Shown: in pieces, positions 15,681 to 20,071 of the stretch
How the letters are laid out: each line of letters starts with the position of its first letter
Numbering within the stretch: the first letter of the stretch is position 1
Source: JAFDEI01 sp964196055
GTDB taxonomy: Bacteria > Myxococcota_A > UBA9160 > SMWR01
Length of the DNA stretch: 20,071 bases
Direction of reading: 5' to 3'
NCBI GenBank assembly: GCA_964196055.1
Contig: CAXMSF010000253.1
Location: 1-20,071, forward strand
Notes under the pieces: generated by a model
Told to the model about the DNA's origin: nothing
Database searches by the model: none
Seen by the model: only the letters and a program-made list of their open reading frames with translations
Translations under genes and position numbers: made by a program

Positions 15681-16490
15681 ATGGCGATGGTGGTGGCCGG
15701 AGACGGAGCGGAGCTCTACGCGGAAACCCATGGCGAGGGTCTCCCGGTGGTGTTCTCGTGCGCGTTGTGCACCACCCACGTGAACTGGGCGCCCCAGGTC
15801 GAAGCGCTCGTTGCCGCGGGCATGCAGGTGATTCTCTGGGATTATCGTGGGCACGGGAACTCGTCGGTGCCCACCGACGCGGCAGCCTACTCGATCGAAC
15901 GCGTGATCGACGACCTCGGCTGTGTGCTCGATTGGGCTGCGCCGGGTCGTTCTGCGGTACTCGCGGGGCTCTCGTTCGGTGGTTTGGCTTCCCTGCATTT
16001 CACCTTGCGCCACCCCGAGCGTGTTCGCGGGCTCTTGCTGGTAGACAGCGGGCCCGGCTTCAAGAATCCTGAAGCGCAGGCCGGCTGGGCCGACGCGACC
16101 GACAAGAGTGCCAGCTTCGTCGAGGCGCGCGGCATGGCGGCCTTCGTCGAAAGGGCCGGCTCTACACTGGTCGGATCGCGCTCCGAGTTACCCGCGGCGA
16201 AAGCGGCCGCGGCCGCCATCGCGGCCCAGGACCCGACAGGCGTGGCCTACTTTGCGCGTCGCGTCGCGGGGGCTGCGCCACCGGTGATCGACGAGTTGCC
16301 GTCCATAGACGTACCCGCATTGGTGATCGTTGGTGAGAACGACCTGCCGTATCTGCGTGCGGCCGACGTGATGGCGGCGAAGCTGCCACGCGCGGAAAAA
16401 CTCGTCATTCCGGGTGCGGGGCACATCGTGAACATCGAGGCGTCGGAGGTCTTCGACGCCGCGGCGATCGACTTTCTTTCCCGCTTCTGA
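15681..16490 (+). CDS. Alpha/beta hydrolase
   Basis: A compact 269-residue alpha/beta hydrolase fold with a complete catalytic triad: Ser98 in the nucleophile elbow GLSFGG, Asp221 in VGENDLPY and His248 in GAGHIVNIE. The loop after strand 3, FSCALCTTHVNW, holds the oxyanion position, and WDYRGHGNS (53-61) is the usual strand-4 landmark. No signal peptide, so it is probably cytoplasmic. Relatives include esterases, 3-oxoadipate enol-lactonases and epoxide or haloalkane hydrolases; the substrate is not determinable. A strong AAAGGAGG lies just before ATG 15681, with only four bases between; the second ATG two codons on, at 15687, has ten-base spacing and could be used instead. It follows sppA by 28 bases. 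Confidence 0.9.
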   Translation: MAMVVAGDGAELYAETHGEGLPVVFSCALCTTHVNWAPQVEALVAAGMQVILWDYRGHGNSSVPTDAAAYSIERVIDDLGCVLDWAAPGRSAVLAGLSFGGLASLHFTLRHPERVRGLLLVDSGPGFKNPEAQAGWADATDKSASFVEARGMAAFVERAGSTLVGSRSELPAAKAAAAAIAAQDPTGVAYFARRVAGAAPPVIDELPSIDVPALVIVGENDLPYLRAADVMAAKLPRAEKLVIPGAGHIVNIEASEVFDAAAIDFLSRF

Positions 16491-16566
16491 ATCGCGTCGG
16501 ATCGTTCGCGATGTTCAGGTCGGTCGCCGCGGGTCTCGACGCCGAAGTTCGACGAGTCGCGCGAGC

Positions 16567-16580
16567 GGCGCGTTCGCGCC
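16567..16580 (-). terminator. Small GC hairpin just past thiI
   Basis: GGCGC (16567-16571) pairs with GCGCC (16576-16580) around GTTC, eight bases beyond the thiI stop and within the 97-base convergent gap after the alpha/beta hydrolase. There is no T-run, and such hairpins are common in DNA of this composition, so the terminator role is weakly supported. Confidence 0.25.
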
Positions 16581-16587
16581 CGCCCGA

Positions 16588-18060
16588 TCAGCTCTTGGAG
16601 AGACGCTTCAGGGCACGAGTCCCGCCGTGGAAGTTCGCGGCATCGAAGCCTTCTTTGCGCATGAACTCCGCGAGGTGGGCGCTCTTGAGTCCGAACTCGC
16701 AATAGAGGACGTAACGCTTGCTGCGGTCGAACGACGGGTAGGCCTTCATGGCGTGCCCGAAGTCGAGCCACAGCGCGTCGGGGTGGTGCCAGCTGTCGAA
16801 CTGGGCCTTCGTGCGCAGGTCGATCACCGTCGCGCCATCGGGAATTCCGTCGGTTTCGAGGTCGGGGATCGCGAGCTGTTCGATGTCGGCGGTGCGCAGT
16901 TCGATCACACTGCGGTCGTCGACGCAGCGGTGAAGCAGACCCAGGTCGATCCGGCTCTCCTCCTCGAGGATCGCTTCGAGTGAAGCGGCGGTTGCGGGGC
17001 TCCTCGGCGCCAGGTCGCAGTACTCGCCGACCACTTTCGATAGTTCGAATGTCCCGATCCGGCGTGCGACATCGATGATTTCCTCTTTGTTCATGCCCAC
17101 GAGCGGACGCAGGATCGGATCGCCGGTCGCCTGCGAGATCACCGCGAGATTCTGGAGGGTCTGGGACGAGACCTGGCCGACCGATTCACCTGTGACGATC
17201 GCGGCCGCGCGCACCGGTCGCGCGATCCGCTCTGCGGCCCTCAGCATCAGCCGCTTGAGCAGGATCTGCCAATAGCGAGAACTCGTGCGCGTCTTCAATT
17301 CCTCGACGAGAGGCCCGAACTCGACCGTGTGGAAGCGCGGTCGGTCGCCGTATGACCACCGGTCCGCGACCACCTTGGTCACGCGCAGCGTGCCGAGGTG
17401 GTGTGTTGCGCCGCCGAGGTTGCAGAAGACATAGTCGAGCGAGACGCCGCGGCGGAGCAGGTACCACGCGGCCACGGCCGAGTCGAAGCCGCCCGAGACC
17501 AGCGCGACCGCGCGCCCCTCGACGCCGAGTGGCAGCCCGCCCTGCGCGGGGACCCGTTCCGAAAAGAACCAGGCCTCGTTGCCCGACATCTCGAGGTGGA
17601 CGGTCACGTCTGGGTTGCCGAGGTCGACGCCGGCCGAGACCGGCAGCAACGCGCTGCCGAGTTCACGCATTACGTCCGCAGAGCGAACGTCACCCGGATG
17701 GCGATTTCCCACTCGGCGCGCGCGCACCGCGAACAACTTGCCGCGCACGCGCTCACGAAATAGTGCCTCGCCGTGGCGCACGATGTCCGCCAGCCCCGCG
17801 ACTGCGAAACGCTCCGCGCAAGAAATCGACTGGATGCCAAAGACACGCGTGAGCGCTTCTTCGGTGACGCCCCTGGGCAGCTCGACGAAGATGCGGTCGT
17901 GGGAGACCTTGATTTCAGGCTCGATTCCCTGTGACTCGAGTGCGCTGCGGAGATTCTGCAGCAGGCGCTGCGTAAAGCGGTAACGCGTCGCTCGCGCCTT
18001 GATGCTCAGCTCACCGGAGAAGCGTAGGATCGCGATCTGTGATTGCGGGTCTTGGACCAT
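16588..18060 (-). CDS. thiI: tRNA 4-thiouridine synthase ThiI with C-terminal rhodanese domain
   Basis: The 490-residue protein has the long ThiI architecture: an N-terminal ferredoxin-like/THUMP region (1-165), a PP-loop ATP pyrophosphatase domain with SGGFDS (189-194), and a C-terminal rhodanese domain (about 390-490). Cys454 in LYCEFGLKS is the likely persulfide carrier. Cys348 in GEYCDLAPRSP corresponds to the partner cysteine that forms a disulfide with it in the E. coli enzyme. Known roles are thiolation of tRNA uridine-8 and, in enterobacteria, sulfur transfer for the thiazole of thiamine; no thiamine genes are nearby, so the tRNA role is the safer call. The ATG at 18060 has GGAG close upstream. 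It follows the zinc-ribbon gene by 25 bases on the same strand. Confidence 0.93.
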   Translation of the reverse strand: MVQDPQSQIAILRFSGELSIKARATRYRFTQRLLQNLRSALESQGIEPEIKVSHDRIFVELPRGVTEEALTRVFGIQSISCAERFAVAGLADIVRHGEALFRERVRGKLFAVRARRVGNRHPGDVRSADVMRELGSALLPVSAGVDLGNPDVTVHLEMSGNEAWFFSERVPAQGGLPLGVEGRAVALVSGGFDSAVAAWYLLRRGVSLDYVFCNLGGATHHLGTLRVTKVVADRWSYGDRPRFHTVEFGPLVEELKTRTSSRYWQILLKRLMLRAAERIARPVRAAAIVTGESVGQVSSQTLQNLAVISQATGDPILRPLVGMNKEEIIDVARRIGTFELSKVVGEYCDLAPRSPATAASLEAILEEESRIDLGLLHRCVDDRSVIELRTADIEQLAIPDLETDGIPDGATVIDLRTKAQFDSWHHPDALWLDFGHAMKAYPSFDRSKRYVLYCEFGLKSAHLAEFMRKEGFDAANFHGGTRALKRLSKS

Positions 18061-18085
18061 GGGCTCCGCCCCGACGCGGCACGAC

Positions 18086-18355
18086 TCATTCGCCGACGCA
18101 GGCGCGGTAGATGGTGCCGCCGACGAACAATATCAGCCAGATCAGTGCGAGCGGCGACCAGCCCGACCGCCGGGTGGTGACTTCTTCCTGAACCTCTTCC
18201 GCTTCTTCGAAGGGCAATGCGAATTCGCCCGGCTCGAGGCGCTCCTTCGCGAGCCGACCACCGCAGTGGATGCAGTGCTTCTGGCCGACCGGAAACGTGA
18301 CCGAGCAGCGCGAGCAGTAGACCTCGTATGGGTTCGATTGAGAGCGGATCGTCAT
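18086..18355 (-). CDS. Small zinc-ribbon protein with C-terminal membrane anchor (89 aa)
   Basis: Two CxxC knuckles, CSRC (Cys14, Cys17) and CIHCGG (Cys28, Cys31), form a zinc-ribbon. An acidic linker (residues 42-60) follows, and a single hydrophobic helix (about 66-84, SPLALIWLILFVGGTIYRAC) probably anchors the protein in the membrane. The frame is open for another 16 codons upstream, but the ATG at 18355 immediately precedes the conserved part. I do not recognise a named family; such proteins are often annotated zinc-ribbon domain-containing. It is 25 bases upstream of thiI and likely co-transcribed, which may be chance. It is divergent from the small membrane protein gene with a 121-base gap. 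Confidence 0.75.
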   Translation of the reverse strand: MTIRSQSNPYEVYCSRCSVTFPVGQKHCIHCGGRLAKERLEPGEFALPFEEAEEVQEEVTTRRSGWSPLALIWLILFVGGTIYRACVGE

Positions 18356-18463
18356 CGCCCAGGCATGGTATCGAATTCCGCTACAGCTGCTCCGCCTCTG
18401 CAAGACTGAGCCGTCGGGCTGCTCCGCCGAGGCTGCCCGCGAGCCATCGGCCGGTCGTTTTGC

Positions 18464-18469
18464 TACATC
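18464..18469 (+). promoter_or_regulatory. Possible extended -10 box of a leaderless transcript
   Basis: TGCTACATC (18461-18469) resembles an extended -10 element (TG, one base, then TACATC). The hexamer ends seven bases before GTG 18477, so transcription could start at the start codon. No Shine-Dalgarno precedes that GTG. This 121-base divergent gap otherwise shows no clear signal. Confidence 0.3.
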
Positions 18470-18476
18470 GATCTGA

Positions 18477-18896
18477 GTGGGGCGTAGGGTTTACCGGTTC
18501 TTGTGCGGTTTGCTGGGTGCGGCCTTCGTGCTGATCGGCGCGACGTCTATACTCGGCTTCTTCGCATACCATTCGCCGGGTAGCGACGTAATGCTGCCGA
18601 CCGGCCCGATCGGTTTCTATTTCGTCGCATTTGCCGGTTTTGCGATGATCGGCTGGGGCGGTTGCCTGGTCGGCGCCGCGCAGCATCCCGAGATCGGGCG
18701 TTCCGTCGGAACCGCGACCGCGTTGGCGCTCGTTCTGGGCGCCGTGATTCGCATGGCGGCGTGGTTCGTGGGTGATTACTACGTATTCCCGGGAGGTGCG
18801 CTGCGCGCCGAGGCGACTGCATTCCTGATTCTCGCGTTGGCCTTCCTGTGGCTTCGCCCGCCGGCGCGGACCGCGGTCGACGAGGCACGCAGCTGA
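18477..18896 (+). CDS. Small four-helix membrane protein of unknown function
   Basis: The 139-residue product has four predicted membrane helices (about residues 7-29, 46-66, 78-98 and 112-127), short loops, and a basic then acidic C-terminal tail (RPPARTAVDEARS). I cannot assign a family. Cys10 lies in or near helix 1 and Cys63 in helix 2; no CxxC pair is present. The GTG at 18477 is the first start after the stop that opens the frame and sits ahead of helix 1. Its TGA shares an A with the ATG of the redoxin gene (TGATG), so the two proteins are almost certainly made together. A role as membrane partner or electron donor for the Sec-redoxin is a reasonable but untested inference. Confidence 0.75.
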   Translation: MGRRVYRFLCGLLGAAFVLIGATSILGFFAYHSPGSDVMLPTGPIGFYFVAFAGFAMIGWGGCLVGAAQHPEIGRSVGTATALALVLGAVIRMAAWFVGDYYVFPGGALRAEATAFLILALAFLWLRPPARTAVDEARS

Positions 18897-19495
18897 TGCT
18901 GCGTTACTTCGGCAGCCTCGTGATCGTCGCTCTGCTTGCGCTCAACTGGGCGATGCCCTCGACGAAGATGGGACGGAGAGGGGTCGACCCCGATCCTCGC
19001 GCCGACGTAGAGAGTGCCACCTTGCGGGTCGGTGCCATGATGCCGAACCTGGAGCTGACTACGATCGATGGTACACGGCTCAGCTTCGCCGACTTTCGTG
19101 GTAAACGGGTGCTGATCACGTTCGAACGCAGCGTCGATTGGTGACCCTACACAAAGGCGCGGCTCGTGGAGCTGCGGCAGGCCTTCGGCAAGGTCGATGA
19201 TCTCGTGATCTTCTACGTGATGGCGGAGAACCAGATCAACTCGAAGACCCTCCGTTTCATCGACGAAGCGCAGCTTCGCGAGCGGATCTACTTCATCGCG
19301 GACCCACAAAGCCGCATGATAACGGACCTCGGGCTGTTGAAGCCGGATCCCGAGCCGATCGAGGAGGGAGTCGCCCATCCCGCCACCTATCTGATCGATC
19401 GACGTGGGAGAATCCGTTTCGCCGACGTTCGCAGCGACTACCACATCTGGCTCGACCCGAAGACCATCAGCGACGCGCTCGCGCGAATCGACTGA
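18896..19495 (+). CDS. Probable selenoprotein: membrane-anchored AhpC/TSA-type (peroxiredoxin-like) redoxin, Sec83 encoded by TGA 19142-19144
   Basis: Read through the in-frame TGA at 19142-19144, this is a 199-residue redoxin. A hydrophobic N-terminus (about residues 4-19) is an anchor or signal, placing the domain in the periplasm. The thioredoxin-fold half before the TGA (NLELTTIDGTRLSFADFRGK, then VLITFERSVDW) and the half after it (PYTKARLVELRQAF, then GVAHPATYLIDRRGRIRF and YHIWLDPKTISDALARI) make one complete AhpC/TSA domain. In Cys-type relatives the W-C-P motif holds the peroxidatic Cys exactly where the TGA stands. The second position of a CxxC pair is Thr (UPYT), and the protein has no Cys at all. 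A hairpin suiting a bacterial SECIS follows. TGA is a normal stop for other genes here. A nonsense-mutated pseudogene is the alternative; no second lesion is seen. It is coupled to the upstream membrane protein by TGATG. Confidence 0.85.
19154..19185 (+). promoter_or_regulatory. Candidate bacterial SECIS element (Sec insertion signal)
   Basis: The upper stem CGCGGCTC (19158-19165) pairs with GAGCTGCG (19169-19176), eight pairs including one G-U, around the loop GUG. A lower stem AAGG (19154-19157) pairs with CCTT (19182-19185), leaving a five-base bulge on the 3' side. The loop begins after 21 bases following the TGA. Family knowledge: bacterial SECIS hairpins lie directly downstream of the UGA inside the coding region, with a small apical loop carrying a G in its first positions that SelB recognises. 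Hairpins are common in such GC-rich DNA, so the support comes from position and loop together. Confidence 0.65.
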
Positions 19496-19524
19496 AGCCC
19501 CGCGCCCGGCTAGATTCATCCGCC

Positions 19525-20071
19525 ATGTCGGGGCGAATTCACGTGGAGCGCGACGGCGCGATCGGCTGGATCGTATTCGATCAGCTCGAGCGCAGAAACG
19601 CCATCACTGTGGATATGTGGCAGGCGATCCCCCCGGCTGTGCGGGAACTCGGAGCGGACGACGCAGTTCGGGTGGTCGTGATGCGCGGCGCGGGTGAGGT
19701 GGCATTCGTCTCGGGTGCCGATATTTCGGAATTCGAGCACCAGCGAACTGCCGAGAATTCGCGTGCGTACGACGCGTTGAACCAGCAAGCCTTCGATGCG
19801 CTCAGCGGCCTTCGCAAGCCGTTGATCGCAATGGTACACGGCTTCTGCGTGGGCGGCGGCGCTGCGCTCGCACTCTGTGCCGATCTGCGATTCGCGTCAC
19901 CCGACGCGGAATTCGGGATCCCGGCGGCGAAACTCGGACTCGGCTACGGCGACCGCGGGCTCGCCCAGCTCGTGCGCCTGGTGGGGCCTTCGGTCGCGAG
20001 CGAGGTGCTCTTCACTGCGCGGCGTTTCTCGGCCGACGAGGCGCTGCGAGTCGGACTCGTGAATGCCATTG
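19525..20071 (+). CDS. Enoyl-CoA hydratase/isomerase (crotonase) family protein, 3' end beyond window
   Basis: From ATG 19525 the frame stays open to the window edge (182 residues). It shows the crotonase fold: VFDQLERRNAI at the N-terminus, VSGADISEF (oxyanion-hole strand, residues 62-70) and HGFCVGGGAALALCADLRFA (105-124) with the GGG oxyanion loop. In classical enoyl-CoA hydratase two glutamates act, one right after GGGC and one 20 residues later in a PE motif. Here both are alanine (Ala114 and Ala134). So a simple hydratase reaction is doubtful; isomerase, thioesterase-like or other crotonase chemistry is possible. The start lies 29 bases after the selenoprotein stop, so it may share that transcript. 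No clear Shine-Dalgarno is seen. Confidence 0.88.
   Translation, partial: MSGRIHVERDGAIGWIVFDQLERRNAITVDMWQAIPPAVRELGADDAVRVVVMRGAGEVAFVSGADISEFEHQRTAENSRAYDALNQQAFDALSGLRKPLIAMVHGFCVGGGAALALCADLRFASPDAEFGIPAAKLGLGYGDRGLAQLVRLVGPSVASEVLFTARRFSADEALRVGLVNAI

Noticed and set aside
16588..18060. The rhodanese end of ThiI as a selenium or sulfur donor tied to the nearby selenoprotein
   Set aside because: It is on the opposite strand in a different unit, and the known ThiI role in tRNA thiolation explains it; proximity alone is not evidence.
19142..19144. Reading the TGA as a true stop, giving an 82-residue protein plus a separate gene starting at 19166
   Set aside because: The first product would end in the middle of a thioredoxin fold. 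The second would begin at a GTG lying in the hairpin loop with no ribosome site. The TGA falls on the catalytic residue. A pseudogene remains possible but no other lesion is seen.
1..20071. CRISPR arrays, transposases, phage genes, tRNA or rRNA
   Set aside because: I looked for regular repeats, transposase or integrase motifs and cloverleaf ends on both strands and found none I could support.

Overview
This window comes from a strongly GC-rich, Gram-negative bacterial chromosome. Pointers are two type-II lipoproteins, a membrane SppA protease, ThiI with a rhodanese tail, and scattered fatty-acid/CoA genes. The gene mix (glcEF, a TMTC-like TPR membrane protein, thiolase and crotonase homologues, a likely selenoprotein) would suit Myxococcota or a related former-Deltaproteobacteria lineage; that placement is inference, as there is no rRNA or marker phylogeny here. 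I see no mobile element, CRISPR array, tRNA or rRNA. No gap reaches 300 bases; the longest is 218 bases (5724-5941).

Layout: short blocks of alternating strand. (1) 1-1481, plus: end of glcE, then glcF. (2) 1472-4724, minus: two overlapping lipoprotein genes. (3) 4797-5723, plus: RluA-family pseudouridine synthase. (4) 5942-9476, minus: TMTC-like GT-C/TPR membrane protein and a membrane-anchored glutamate-synthase-domain protein. (5) 9600-10085, plus: isoprenylcysteine-methyltransferase-like membrane protein. (6) 10231-13859, minus: likely four-gene operon of thiolase-like/OB-fold fusion, tandem GNAT, TPR protein and O-methyltransferase. (7) 13934-16490, plus: sppA and an alpha/beta hydrolase. 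(8) 16588-18355, minus: zinc-ribbon membrane protein and thiI. (9) 18477-20071, plus: small membrane protein, a redoxin read across an in-frame UGA, and a crotonase cut by the window edge.

The main discovery is at 18896-19495. Two open frames in the same reading frame are separated by one TGA, placed exactly where an AhpC/TSA (peroxiredoxin-like) redoxin carries its peroxidatic Cys (motif DW-[stop]-PYT). A GC-rich hairpin with a GUG loop starts 9 bases after the TGA, with its loop 21 bases downstream, as expected for a bacterial SECIS element. I read this as a 199-residue selenoprotein with Sec at position 83, no cysteine anywhere, and an N-terminal membrane anchor. It is translationally coupled (TGATG) to a four-helix membrane protein of unknown function. 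TGA is an ordinary stop elsewhere in the window, so this is not a changed genetic code.

Two CoA-enzyme homologues lack expected catalytic residues: the thiolase-like protein has Ser at the nucleophilic Cys position, and the crotonase has Ala at both catalytic Glu positions. They may do chemistry other than their family names suggest.
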